Of a stretch of 64,000 bases of DNA, positions 1 through 14,944 are shown piece by piece; positions within the stretch are counted from its first letter, which is position 1; each line of letters opens with the position of its first letter. Made by a program: the position numbers and the translations under genes. The notes below the pieces were generated by a model, which saw only the letters and a program-made list of their open reading frames with translations, was not told the DNA's origin and searched no databases. The DNA lies in contig CM070873.1 in NCBI GenBank assembly GCA_036365515.1, positions 178,299,604 through 178,363,603 of the forward strand, read 5' to 3'. This DNA is from Torymus aiolomorphi. Its lineage: Eukaryota > Arthropoda > Insecta > Hymenoptera > Torymidae.

Positions 1-3110
<3,110 letters not shown>

Positions 3111-3112
3111 GA

Positions 3113-3190
3113 GAAAAAAAAAACATTCCCGGGATTTGAACCTTAAGCAAAAGATCAACAGGCGCGCGCCTTAACCGCGCCGCCATCGAC
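3113..3190 (-). repeat. tRNA-derived repeat (SINE head or tRNA pseudogene)
   Basis: On the minus strand, GGTTCAAATCCC (3131-3142) matches the tRNA internal promoter B box, and TGGCGGCGCGGTTAAGG upstream resembles the A box at about the right spacing. A run of T on the same strand directly follows (plus-strand A run at 3113-3123), as expected of a Pol III terminator. The T-stem and acceptor stem do not pair cleanly, so this is not a convincing functional tRNA. A tRNA-derived SINE head or pseudogene fits better. Confidence 0.55.
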
Positions 3191-3359
3191 GATACGCTAT
3201 ACATACAACGTGAGATCGTTTATGATCATCTTTACCCCTTCGGGGTTTAGGTTTAGATATTTGGTTTGGTTGTTAATATTGGGTTTACATGGTTTCTATT
3301 ACTTTTATTTAGTGATAATATTAGATATTATAATTTAATATATCATGATTTATAAATAG

Positions 3360-4965
3360 TTTCGTGTTACGTTCTCAACCGCTCTCTGTTCAAGCGCGCG
3401 CGCAGTCCGGGCAGTCAATCCACGCAGGACGCTTCTGCGCAGGCGCGTGCTCTCAGCACACCTTCGGCGCACTGTTGGGCGGTACACATGTGATGTTTCG
3501 CTTGCACGCTGAGCACTGTCTAGCCGCGACGCGCCCCCGCAACCCTTGCTGAAGTGACGATAATGCGAGCTGATCTTACCGACGACGACGACGAGGTACG
3601 GACGTACGGAACCCTACCTGCGCCGTCTCACACCGCGTGCGTGCACAGTACTTCATGCGGGCGCCGCGCGCTGCAGAGCCCTAACCTCTCCTTTACGCAG
3701 CTCCGTTATCGCGCAACGACAGGAGCGGGCGCGCACGAGGTGCACTTGTGTGCGAGACTGTGGTGAACGTGCAGCAGCAGAAGCAAGGGGCTGCCGGCAG
3801 CATCGGTCACAAGCAAGGGTTCGGCCCGGTCGGTATTTCATACATAAGCGTCTTTAATCCGGAGGCCGCAGCAGAGGTGACTGCGACATCTTTCTCTACG
3901 ACGCCTGTCACGATGGTAGCTGCCGCCACGAGTATGGCAATCGTAAGTTTGAAAATCAGACACACATCTACAGCGCGTCGACTGCAAAGAAATTATGTGC
4001 ATGTCATCAAGAATGGTGTATTACCATACACCAAAGACTGCAATATGAAAGGAAAAATTACATTATGTGAAAGGAACACGGAGATCTTATTGAGCCTCAA
4101 CCATATTGTCATAGGGATAAGCAGTGATTATACGGTCACATTGGAGAAAGTAACGAGAGGCCATGCAAAGGTGGAGAGCACAATAACTGTAATGTCAAAG
4201 ATGACTTAAAAGACAGCGACAAAGATAAGGAAAATGAGAGGGAAAGAGAGGATAGTGAAGAATTCGAACAGCAAGTAATCAAGTACGTTACAGCACAAAA
4301 AGCAAAGTTAATGCACCACAGCTGGACAAAAAGCAAAGTTAATGCAACACAGCTGGTTCCTGACGATCCTTCGACTTCGGTTCCTGTTGCTCCAGTAGTA
4401 GCAGCTCCAACTTCATCACACGTAGCACCTGTATCTGTACCTGTAGAAAAGCCATTGGACAAAGAGGAGAAAGTCCTGCAACTTCAAGTACCATGAGGTA
4501 AAGTTGAAAACAAAATAAGCAATGCACAACCAACCACCGTGGAAGCCTGATTTTGGGTGCTTAAAAATAGAAAAAGTGGAACACGAGTACACCAAAATAA
4601 AATGGAATCATTGAGCAGCACAGCAACTTCAAAAGAAAGAGCAAGGAGAACAAAAAGGAGAATAATTGTCAAGAGGACAGCGAGCACACAAATACCACCA
4701 ATAAGAAGTAAACAACAAAGCAAAAGTGGGTCGCATAATGCATTCTCTGAATAGTCTGAAGATGACGATTATGAAATATCTGACAGCGATATCGATAAAT
4801 TGCTGATCATTACACAGTCTGCTTTGAGAATTATCAAATGCGAAGGACATGACAGCACGGATGATTGGTTTACACGAGTAAAAATGACACAAGATTTTGT
4901 GTAACTAGCTATTAATGATTGATTGCAGTACTATGAAGAAGACCTTTGATGATAATGATGGAAAA
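3360..4965 (+). pseudogene. Gene-like, CpG-rich unidentified coding remnant
   Basis: A CpG-rich block (3360-3940) is followed by sequence whose frames read like protein but are broken by stops and frame changes. One piece (3748-3948) ends at a good donor, ATC then GTAAGT. A second, rich in charged residues and then in P, V, T and A (about 4180-4496), includes KDDLKDSDKDKENE and VPVAPVVAAPTSS. A third (about 4557-4890) has a basic part (ARRTKRRIIVKR) followed, after a stop, by an acidic one (SEDDDYEISDSD). Another good donor (AAAA then GTAAGT) lies at about 4965. No conserved domain is recognised. It could be a decayed host gene, a retrocopy, or a low-complexity protein with introns I placed wrongly. 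The CpG-rich start could be a former promoter. Confidence 0.3.
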
Positions 4966-7137
4966 GTAAGTCATTAAAAACGTACTTATTTCTTTATTTT
5001 TATTAATTAGTCAAATGTGCATAAGCCCAGCAACATTGCAAAGCATATGAGATTGTGTGGTGCTAGTAGTTAACGAAGATAGAAATAAAGTAATAGCACT
5101 TAATTACTTAATTAATTATCAAGCATTACCTTAGCTTGAAGTTAAATTGCATGGAAAGATTTATGACCAGATAAAAGGTGGTAGTAAAGTAATTAAAATA
5201 CGCATATGTGAAAGTATAAATCTAAGTATTGTAAATGAACAATAGTTGCACTTTAATCTTTGACTAAACATAAATGTTTTTTCATATTTAATATAAAAAA
5301 TAGTATATATTCTATATTAATAACAAATAAGATGACAATGTCATGAAAAATTTTTATTTCTGTCTTCTTTACCCGGCAGAAGAGATCATGTTGATACAAA
5401 ATTTTATGATTATTCTTTTGTGTACATGTCAGTATTCAAATCTAAAATAACAATAGTACTAATGAAACAAAAATTTTTGCCAGTACGGTTCTTCAGTATC
5501 AATCGGAACTTAGAAGATCATTAATATCATAAGCCATGCTTTTAAGAAAATAGCATCAAAAGCTCCTCGCAAGTCCAACCCGGAAAATCATACTTTAGTA
5601 CATGTGTACCTATGTGTTGTTGCTGCTGTGCACGTGTGATAACAAAGCAAAAGACATCCCACCAAAGAACAACACACGCTTGCCTGACAATGATAACAAT
5701 GATGATGGGAACAAGAAGAGGTTATGTTGATATCTCCAGTACTTCAGCTTCTAGGTAAGGTCAGTAATCATTAGTATTTCCTTTACTTAGCAACTAATTA
5801 ATCACATTAATTTTTTTTTTTGCAAGCGCACATCAGAAGTGGATGAGGAGGACTTCCAGGCCTATGTATGTGAATTTTTCAGTGGACTGCAAAGGTGACA
5901 GCGAGATTTAGGATATTTACATACTGTTTTTTTGAACTATCCCACTCTCTAATAGGAATGCTTCTGCATGTTAAATCATCTACAATGTGAAACTAGGTGA
6001 GTTGGTTTCCAATAATTTTCTTCATATGTTTAGAATAATTTTCTTTATATGTTTAGTTTCTTCCAAATGCAGATTATCTTGAGAGTTCGGAGAAACTTGC
6101 TCCCTATACAATTAAATTCTCTCGGAGGAGAATATAGAAACAGTGTTTTCATCTAATCCTCACTGAATGCTGAGTACAAGATAGCTGATGAAGAATAAAA
6201 TGGCTTCAATGTTTTGACGATGATCCGTGAGTTGAGATTTCCTTTACTGCAGGCTGGTGGTGATATTCAATGGGAGTCCTCATGATTTCTCCCCAGGAAG
6301 AAAACAACAATCGCTCAAAGTGGGTAACCTTGACTGAGAGGCTTCCTGATACGAGCTGCTCGAGAGCATCTGCTTGCAGCTTATTCATGGAAGATGATCT
6401 CCAGTCTGTATTTATTTGCTTCAAGCAAAATCAAAATGTAAATTTAATTTGCCTCTGGCTTCTTGTATGATTATTATTAATTTAAAGGTAATTTCAAACC
6501 ACTGTACAAAATTTCAGAGCTTTGTCATAATTTATGAGAAAAAGGCTAAAACAGTTATGCATTTTAATATTTTGGACAACACCTTTGGATGAAATATTAT
6601 TGAGATAGATTACACTAAATGTTTTGGCCTTCTTCTTCTAAATTCAGGAAGGTAAAGCTTTGAAATTTCATATAATGGCTTGAAATGACCTGTAAGTTAA
6701 TAATATTTTTGCAAAATAATTTAGAAAAATTTATTTTACATTTTACGTAATTTAATATTAGATTTTTTTTTAAATCAATGTCAAGTCTTCAAAGTCAAAA
6801 TATTTAATTTGGCTACGAGGAAATCTGTACATTGAGGTAATTGTAGATTTGATTTGTTTAATGTAGTTACAAGTTTCAATCTCTGGGGATGGTAAAGTTT
6901 ACACTGCTACAACACATGGTTTATAGTTTTTGATTCTTCGTTAGATTTACAATAACTTTCGGAAATTATACTAATAGGTTTCGCCTTGCTCTTTTATAAT
7001 ATTGGAAGTTTGTATTTCCGCAGTATTCCACAGAAAGCAATTAATTTGCCACCGTTTTTCTGCCTATCTTCCTGCTTTCTTTAATGTGGCTCCAGCGCAC
7101 TGTATAGTATATGTCGGTTTCGGTATCCCGTCCATTC
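4966..7137. other. AT-rich stretch with weak exon-like islands
   Basis: Mostly AT-rich. Two possible exonic islands continue the preceding gene-like region: about 5560-5755, ending at CTAG then GTAAGG, and about 5836-5900, which follows a T-run acceptor (ttttttttgcaag) and can be read as SEVDEEDFQAYVCEFFSG before a stop. A 72-codon minus-strand frame (6206-6424) is open but unrecognised. None of these is strong enough to call separately. Confidence 0.3.
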
Positions 7138-7154
7138 GGGGGGGGGGGGGGGGG
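7138..7154. repeat. Poly-G tract
   Basis: Seventeen consecutive G residues following ccgtccattc. Such runs are unusual in this AT-rich context and are prone to sequencing or assembly length error. Confidence 0.9.
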
Positions 7155-7454
7155 TGGATCTTTTCTTTTTAGTTTTGGTTAAAATATTTTAGCTAAATGT
7201 AATTTAAAACACTCTATTTTACTCCTACATACGAAAAAACAAAGAGATTTAATCGAAAAGTCTGAAAAATACGATAATTTGTTGAATCAGCTGTTTTTTG
7301 CGCATACGCAGAAGGGCAGGATTCACAATCAATCAACAATATCTTTTTTGTTTCATGCTTAACCCTAACGTCATTAAATTCGCCGGAAAAAAATCTGTAA
7401 TTTTATATTTTGTTTAACCAAATCTCATTTTTTAGAATTAAATATGAGACGATC

Positions 7455-7581
7455 CAATTTTGCTTCCTCCTCGAGGAAGCTTTGTGATAGTAAAAAAAAA
7501 AGTTTATGATATAATGTGTTAGAAATGTTATTTAGCAAATTTGGAATCGAAATACACTATTTTTAGAAAATGTCCGTATGG

Positions 7582-7661
<80 letters not shown>

Positions 7662-8070
7662 CTGTGTGTGTGTGACTGTGTGTGTGTATGTATGTCCGTA
7701 TACGCTGATATCTCGTGATCTACTCGACCGATTTTAACGGGAGAGTGATCATTATTTTAGATTTTGCTTCCACAATTGGGGTCAATATTCTATTTTTGTA
7801 AAATTTAATTTTTTTTTTTTATAGACATTTTTTAATTTTCAAAATTTTTATTTTCGATTTTTTTAATATTTAGAACAAATATTGTTTATATATCATGAAT
7901 TCTCTGTATGTAGGATAAAATTATCTACAATTTAAAAAAAAAAAAGTCGGTAGCTATATTTCGTCATAAGTTATTGATGAAAACGTAATTTTTTGTAAAT
8001 AGGTTATATTTCGAAATTGAAAAGAGATATTAACATGAATATTTTTTTGGTTATAAAGGATATTAAGTAC
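7455..8070 (+). repeat. Interspersed repeat with (TG)n core, copy 1
   Basis: This block starts near a palindrome (GCTTCCTC, two bases, then GAGGAAGC-like). It passes through tgtccgtatggatg, a (TG)n tract at 7583-7688 and ctcgaccgattttaacggg, and ends near ttggttataaaggatatta. The same order of sequences occurs in reverse complement at 29560-30135. The two are therefore diverged copies of one repeat family in opposite orientation about 22 kb apart. No coding capacity is seen. Confidence 0.85.
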
Positions 8071-8159
8071 TATAACTTACTAAATTTTTAGGTTTTTTTA
8101 TTCATTATTTTTTGAGAAAAAAAATAATTTATAAAAAAAAGTGATTTTTTTTGTCGTTC

Positions 8160-9300
8160 AATAACTATAGTAACATTGGCTTAATCACTTTGAAATTCTT
8201 TGTAGGAATAGATTTTGTATACCAATCAAGTGAGTTCTTTGGGCAAAAGGATTGATCCATAAATTACGAAGATATTTGAGGTTAAAATTTTTTTCAATTT
8301 ATTTTTAAATCGTAATTTCTCGAGAACGGCTCTATGTATTTAAATGGGGTGGGTGGCATTCGAAAGGGAATTAAATTAATTATATTTTCTAAAAAAAATT
8401 AATTCTCTAGCTATCACGGTTCTTTTGTTATTAACAAAAACGTAAAAATTGAAAAATGAAAAAAAATGAGTTTTATATGTTCAACTATTACGAGTAAAAT
8501 TGTCTTATTCGCTTCAAAATTCATTGTAGAGGTATATTATTGATAGTTCTCGGATGAGTTCTTTTGGCAAAGTGATTGGTTCATAAATTTCAGAGATATT
8601 TGAGGTTAAAATTTTTCTAGACATTTTTAAAATCTATTTCTTGAGGATGGCTCTTGTGTATCTGAATGGGATGGGTAGCATTTGAAAGAGAATTAAAATA
8701 TTTATATTTTCTAAAAAGAAAAATTTTTTATTTATCGCGGTTTTTTATTATTAACAAAAATGTAAAACTTGAAAAATTGAAAAATGAAAACAAAAATCTG
8801 TCTTTATCAAATTTTTTAAAATACATCCCCTCACATTATAACAGCCTTTCCACATAATGCATTCAATATAACACTTAAAAATGGATTATTATATTGTTAT
8901 TATATTCAAATTATGAAATTGAATTAGAATATTTAATTAAAATGCAATAAAAGACTACTTTTTTAATTTATAATTTTTTTTTAATTTAGTTTATAATTAA
9001 ATTTAATTTAATTTATAGAAAGATAATTTTAGTTTATAATATCTTTGAAAATTATGAACCAATCATTTTGCCAAAAAAACTCTGCCGAGAACTATCAATA
9101 ATATACCTGTATAATGAATTTTGAAGCGAATAAGACAATTTTACTATCGTAATAGTTGAACATCCAAAACTCATTTTTTTTAATTTTTAAATTTTTACAT
9201 TTCTGTTAATAACAAAAGAACCGTGATGGCTAGAAAATTAATTTTTTTTGAAAATATAGGTAATTTAATTATGTTTCGAATGCTATAAATTACATTCAAA
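8160..9300. repeat. Fold-back region with tandem and inverted modules
   Basis: Two direct modules (about 8160-8460 and 8500-8790) share phrases such as aacggctctatgtatt-like, ggggtgggtggcattcgaa and ttattaacaaaaacgtaaaa. The stretch 9045-9290 is a reverse complement of about 8385-8620, including gaaccgtgatggctag against ctagctatcacggttc. The arms could form a long hairpin around a centre of about 420 bp. It continues directly from the preceding interspersed repeat and is probably part of the same or a nested non-autonomous element. Confidence 0.7.
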
Positions 9301-10185
9301 TACAAAGAGCTCTAAATATCAGTTGCAAATTTATAGACAATTGTGATATATATATATATGTATGTGAAATTTTGTGGAAATGTATAATCTATAAAAATTC
9401 GAATAAATTATGTTGGAGTTTTGTTATTTCTGTCTTTCTGAAGTATTAAATTTTAAATATTGGAATTAAAAATTAATTAAATGAATCAGTAAATTAAGTT
9501 TGAGGAAGCTACGTGCCAATGAATTGGCAGCGGTTTTTACTCTTGTAAGCTTACGTGTTATTTTTCGTTGTTTGAAATATAGTTTTTTCGCTAATGCATT
9601 GCATGTTGACCCAAATTTTTCTTTGCGGCAATCGAAAGTTCGAGGTTTTAATTATATCTTCCTCTAAGTTTCACCTTGATCGATAATTATAAGCAAAGTC
9701 GCTGGAGCCATTTTAATAAATGCACTTGGAGGTACCCTCATAGATTTTTCTCTTTAACTTCTTTTGCCCCTATGATTCTTTTACATTCATTGGAAGTTAA
9801 TTGTCGCCTTGTAAAAATAACATTTCGAATATGAAATGGTAAAAATAGCGTTTTAAAAGTTCTACTTAAATTTATTTTAAATTTGATTTTGCATTTTTGC
9901 ATTTCCAATGAAAAAGTATATTAAGTTTTAAAGAACTATAATTATAAGAATAATGAATATAATATAATATCTAATGATAATTCCGTTTCTAGATTACAAT
10001 TATAAACAAAAAAGATTAGTTTATTTTTTTACTTTACTTGATAATATTTATTTTTGCAACATTCAAAGTTTGCTAACAAAAATATTTTTTATTATTTTAA
10101 GAACCTATTTTTTCCTGTAAGGAAGGAGCTAGGAGCAACATGAATTTTTATTAAAGCAATGCTGATCCGTTGTGATTTCTTTCAG
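9301..10185. other. AT-rich intergenic, nothing recognised
   Basis: A (TA)n stretch lies near 9349. The phrase ccttttgcccctatgattctttta (split here: ttttgcccctatg, attctttta) and the following 100 bases recur at about 10440-10540, giving a diverged direct repeat about 670 bp apart. No genes are seen. Confidence 0.5.
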
Positions 10186-10228
10186 AAGCAACAGCAGGAG
10201 CAACATCGTCAGCAGCAAATGAACTCAG
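10186..10228 (+). CDS. Candidate 43-nt glutamine-rich mini-exon
   Basis: A pyrimidine-rich acceptor (gtgatttctttcag) is followed by 43 nt that read KQQQEQHRQQQMNS without a stop, then by a donor GTAAAT. A branch-point-like ctgat lies upstream. The Q-rich reading is suggestive of a real exon but rests on one short piece. A possible next acceptor (tactttccatttcag) lies at 11868; joining there in the Q-rich frame stops after seven codons, and in the frame reading EATAGATSSAANEL after about 17. No family is recognised. It may be a chance match in repeat DNA. Confidence 0.25.
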
Positions 10229-10689
10229 GTAAATCGATCGAATATGTGAATAGCACGGTGTGTAAGATCTGATTGCTGATCTACACAACAGACAGCTTTC
10301 CCGGAGAATGCCCATGATATGAGTACACTTTCTGTCTGTTGGATCTTGATTATTAAAACAGGTTTTTTAGCACAATGACTATTCTGGGATGTCTATTTAT
10401 AGTTCAATTAATAATCTAATTAAACTTTCTTTAACTTCTTTTGAGCCTATGATTCTTTTATATTCATTCTAACGATTGCCTTGAAAAAATAACATTTCGG
10501 ATGTGAAATGGAGAAAAAGCGTTTTAAAAGTTCGATTTAAATTTAAAATTTGATATGGGCGCAACTGTTGTCATTTTTTTATTTATTGTACAAAAGTATA
10601 TTTAAGTTTTAAGACTAGGATTGTAACAATAATACATATAATATATCTAATGGTAATTCTGTTTTCAGATTTTATAACTACTCGGCACC
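10229..10689. other. AT-rich stretch with a diverged direct repeat
   Basis: Holds the second copy (about 10440-10540) of the repeat first seen near 9765-9860. No other feature is seen. Confidence 0.5.
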
Positions 10690-11340
10690 AATTGTCGGTG
10701 ATAGCATCCCAGTAAGTCTAGGCTTATCGTCTAAGCAAGTCGCAGCTCAGCTCGGCAGAGCGTAGCGGAGCGCCGCACTGCGCTGCGCTTATATACATAG
10801 TCCCTCATATGTTATGTACATTCACTCTAAGGCTAGTCGCCCGTGCTCCTTCCACTACGAGAGAGTGCGCCAACACTCGCTCGCACTTTTTGATCGCCAG
10901 CACGGCGCGTAATATAAGTACGGGACGTACGAGTTACGAAATACGCGTACAGTGTTGCCAATTTCGTTCGTCTGTTTTGCTGCTGGGATGCGTACGTGCG
11001 AGTATAGGCGATCTCGCGTTTCTCACCCCCTCGTCGTTGCATTTTCATTCGCTTTTTCGTTTTGCTCTCCCGAAAAACATCATCTTCGATCTTCTTTTCG
11101 CAGTGGTCACAAATGCGTCCGGGGACATATGCGATTTTTTGCGAGTGAGAGCAAGAGAAGTTTCTGCTGCTGCTTCAAATTTGGCTGGCAATTTCGAATG
11201 TGGTCTCTTTTGTACGCCTTCTTCATCAGCTGCTTCAGAATACTGCCTGGTCCTCTCACTACTGTGAGCATCGATATCTGCATATCACAGCCCAATTACT
11301 GCTCTCTGATGTAGTTTACTATTAGTTAGTCGGAAGTCCA
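10690..11340 (+). promoter_or_regulatory. GC-rich promoter- or LTR-like island
   Basis: A sharp rise in GC and CpG content, with repeated agctcggcagagcg-type motifs and a TATA-like cttatatacatag at about 10789. Several overlapping open frames lie on both strands, none resembling a known protein. The composition suggests a host promoter/5' exon or the U3-R part of a retroelement LTR. I could not find matching LTR ends or a target duplication, so the choice stays open. Confidence 0.35.
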
Positions 11341-12409
11341 GTTACTCAGTCTCAAGTAAAGGTACACGTAGGCCAAACCACATCTGAAAAACCCAGAGCT
11401 GCTTGGTCTGAATCGCTCTGATAAATACACTAATTGGTAAGGTTGTACCGTTCAATTTAATAACTTAAATCCACATAGTTGCTACTAATACGTATTAGAA
11501 GTTAATTCATTGTTTATTTTTAACTTGATAACTTTAGAGAAGTATACCAAATTAATAGTTTCTAAGATATTTTGTAATTGTATAGTACCACATCTTTAAA
11601 TTGTATTTGATTCTTATTTTTTTTGGTCTTATAAAGAAATGAAAAATATATATTAGCTTACAACTATAATTAACTTTGACAAAAAGGAACTGATTTTTAA
11701 GTGGGCCGTATGTTTACAAATGTTTCATTTTCGAAAAAAAATTTAACAAGAAAAAAGAAATTTCTTATTATTAAACATTGCATTATCAAAATGATTATTG
11801 CTTGCTTCTTTGCCAAAGCAAATTTTATAACAATACTTGTGATTCTCATTAAATACTTTCCATTTCAGATTCAAGTGCAACACAGGCATAACTTGCAGGA
11901 GCCGTTCACCATATTTTTGTTGATCAAGTACAAAAAAATTAATCAACTGAGAAATGAAGCGCAACTACTGTTTAGCCCGTTTGATAGACAACATTTATTG
12001 CTTGGCATGGGAATATTTGGTTGTAGTATTTGTATTTAATGGCTTAGACAATTGTTTTGTACAAAATTACAGCAGCTTGCACACATTTCTGTAAATGGGC
12101 AAAATCTGAATTTTAGTACTAAGCTTTGCAATCGCAAAACTTTCCTTAACGATTAGTACTTGATTTTTTAAGCTTTTTTGTGGTTATGTATATTTCATCA
12201 AAAACATTAGTCACAAACTGATCCTTAACTGGAACCCCCTTACATTTCTCTGAAATTTACTGATTTTTATGTCAGTTTTTTCGAATTTGTTTATAACGGG
12301 TTTGACAACTTTTCCTGTGTTTTAATCGTCGCTAATACACTCCAAAGAATAATGTAATTATTATTGTTCTTAGTGTCATGGAAAGTTTATTGTAATGATT
12401 AATAAAAAG
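11341..12409. other. AT-rich intergenic, possible satellite edge
   Basis: Contains a 112-codon frame (11701-12039) of biased Lys/Ile/Phe composition that I do not accept as a gene. From about 12230 onward, phrases resembling the downstream 150 bp satellite begin to appear in degraded form. Confidence 0.45.
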
Positions 12410-14150
12410 TACTCAAGATAGGTCTGTCACTTATAATGAAGTGAAAAAAGTTCCACGACTTAACGCGTTTTAGGCACGACAGCTACTCAGAAGAGCTTGA
12501 TTTATTATTTACTTTTATTGCTAATTCCAATAGTAGAGCACTCCGTCATTTTTGTTTAAATGCTCTCCAAAATAGGTCTGGTACCTACCATGTCTTAAAG
12601 GAAGTTGGACAGTTTCTTGTTATAAGCTTTAATTTTTTCTAATACTACGAAAAGATACTGTAATTATTGTTGCTAATATCATGGAAAGAATATTGTAATT
12701 ATTTATTTAAAATACTCTTTTCAAAATAGGTTTGGGACCTATAATGAAATGGAAAAAGTTCAACAGCTTTACTCTTTTTAGTCACGATGACCAGTCAGAA
12801 GAGTTTGATTATTTACCATTATTGCTAATAGTAACAAAAGAACATTGCAACATTTTATATAAAATATCCTCTCAAAATGGATCTTGTACCTATAACGTGA
12901 GAAAGGGTGTTGACAATTTTCACTATAAGTTTCAATCGCTGCTAAGACATTTCAAAGAATAATGTAATTATTGATCTTAGTACCATACAAAGTATATTCT
13001 AATTTTTTTGTAAAAAGCACTACTCTCAATATAGGTCTATAATGAAGTGAAAAAAGTTCCACGGCTTTATGGTTATTAGACACGATCACTACTCAGAAGA
13101 GCTTTATTATTTAGTATTATTACTAATTCTAATAGAAGAACACTGCGTAATTTTTGCTTAAATACTCTCCAAAATAGGTCTGGAACTATCACGGCATGAA
13201 GGCAGTTTGATATTTTTTTGTTAGAAGTTTTTATTTTTTCTAATACTATGGAAAAATACTGTAATTATTGTTGTTAATACCATGGAAAAAATATTGCAAT
13301 TATTTGTTGAAAATACTCCTTTTCAGATTGGTCTGGTAGCTATAATGAGGTCAAAAAAGTATAACGGCTTTACGCTTTTTAGACACGGACGCTAGTCGGA
13401 AGAGCCTGATTATTATTATTGCTAATACTAATACAAAAAACCTGCTCCATTTCGGTAAAATACTTCTTTCAAAGTAGGTCTGGTATCTGTAAGGGAAATT
13501 ATTCTCCTGTAAAGAGATCTTGGAAATTTCACTGTTTTTGCTGCAACTATTTTATGATTGTTAATACATAGGTCTGATGGTACATATAATAACATCAAGT
13601 AATTGATATATATATATTATGCAACACATTAATTTATACAAAATGTCCGCCTCAAAATAGGTTTAGCACCTATAATGAGATAAAGAAAGTGATTGGCTTT
13701 ATTGTTGTTTATTGTATACCGTTGCAATATTTATAAAAAAGAACGCTGCATTTATTTTCATATATTACTTCTCCATAAATAGGTCTGGTACCTATAAGTG
13801 AATCTATCAAGTTTGACAGCTTTTCTGACTTTTAATTACAGATAACACTATCTAAATATGACTGTTATTGCTACAAATATTTTATTGTTGTGAATAACGC
13901 ACAAAGAATACTTTATTGCTTTTACGAAATACTTCTCTCAATATAGATCTGTTACCAATAATGAATAAAATAACTTTGTCAGGTCTGATGTATTTTTTTT
14001 ATCATTATTAAAGCCATAATTTTTATAAAAAACGCTCCTCAAGATATGTCTGATACCTATAACAGGGCAAAAGCGTCAACAACTTTTCCCGTATTTTCTT
14101 TTTATTATTTTAAAAAACTTGTATTTCTGAAAAAAATTTTTCTAAATATA
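12410..14150. repeat. Satellite-like array, ~150 bp monomers in ~300 bp dimers
   Basis: The landmark ataggtctggtacctataatg recurs in diverged form near 12425, 12575, 12725, 12875, 13030, 13175, 13328, 13475, 13655, 13785, 13945 and 14045, a spacing of about 150 bp. A second landmark (cacgacnnctactcagaagagc) appears only in every other monomer (about 12475, 12780, 13080, 13380), giving a higher-order period of about 300 bp. The landmark is a near-palindrome: ATAGGT, five bases, ACCTAT. Divergence between monomers is substantial, so the array looks old. Confidence 0.85.
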
Positions 14151-14765
14151 GGTAAGACTACACCGAAAACTTCAATATTTCTTTTCATAATTTTTGATCT
14201 GATACTCGCCAAAGGGAACATTTATTTTTTTTTTTATAACTGTCTCTTCCATTTGGCTTGTAATAGAATTTGGATATCTTAGCGCCATTTATCAGTTGAT
14301 TCTGATTTTAAAACTAGATAGGTGGCGCTATCATCTGTTTAAAAAATATATATGTACTACTGAATGGTGGCGCTGCAAACGCCTTTTTTACTTCTTTCTG
14401 ACTACGACATCCCCTCTTGAAAATTCCAATTCACTGACCACCGGTGAACAGTGAGCGCACACCAGCGCCGACTATCACGGTGGCACCTACGCGCTTCAGT
14501 AATAACCAGCTGTCAGCTGATATCTCGGTGCGGTCGACCGGGCCGTAATCGTGAGGACTGGAGCGGCCGACACGGGCCTCCCCTCCGCGGTTCGCGACTC
14601 GCGATTGCGTGTAAAATTTACGGTGGATCGTGTTTAAAAATTCTACATTGCTAATTCAGGAAGAAAGTGGGCTGTGCAAACCTGTGTGTTTGCGCAGGTA
14701 GAATAGGATAGAATAGGAATTTTTTTTTCTATATCCTACGTTCGATTTTTTAAAAGCCCATGACT
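14151..14765. other. Non-coding stretch with a GC-rich patch
   Basis: Bases 14420-14600 are GC-rich (ccggtgaacagtgagcgcac, cggtcgaccgggccg) inside AT-rich flanks. One 67-codon frame is present but unrecognised. The phrase gtggcgctatcatctg and its neighbour atggtggcgctgcaaac suggest a small repeat. Confidence 0.4.
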
Positions 14766-14818
14766 GTGTGTGTGTGTGTGTGTGTGTGTACGTGCGTGCG
14801 TGCGTGCGTGTGTGTGTG
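14766..14818. repeat. (TG)n microsatellite
   Basis: TG dinucleotides interrupted by a (CGTG)n-like segment (acgtgcgtgcgtgcgtgcg). Confidence 0.95.
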
Positions 14819-14944
14819 TAAAAAATATTATATTGTATAAAAATCATACATTACCTGTATCGTGTATATATTGTGCACGTATCCATTGTACACAAATTTT
14901 TAACCAATTGTAATTTAATTCTGTTTATATACTATAATAAATAG

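Noticed and set aside
10690..11450. Complete LTR of a gypsy-like element
   Set aside because: TATA-like and GC-rich features are there, but I could not find matching TG...CA ends or a target duplication.
11701..12039. 112-codon plus frame in AT-rich DNA
   Set aside because: Dominated by Lys, Ile and Phe, with no family motif, and partly open on the opposite strand as well.
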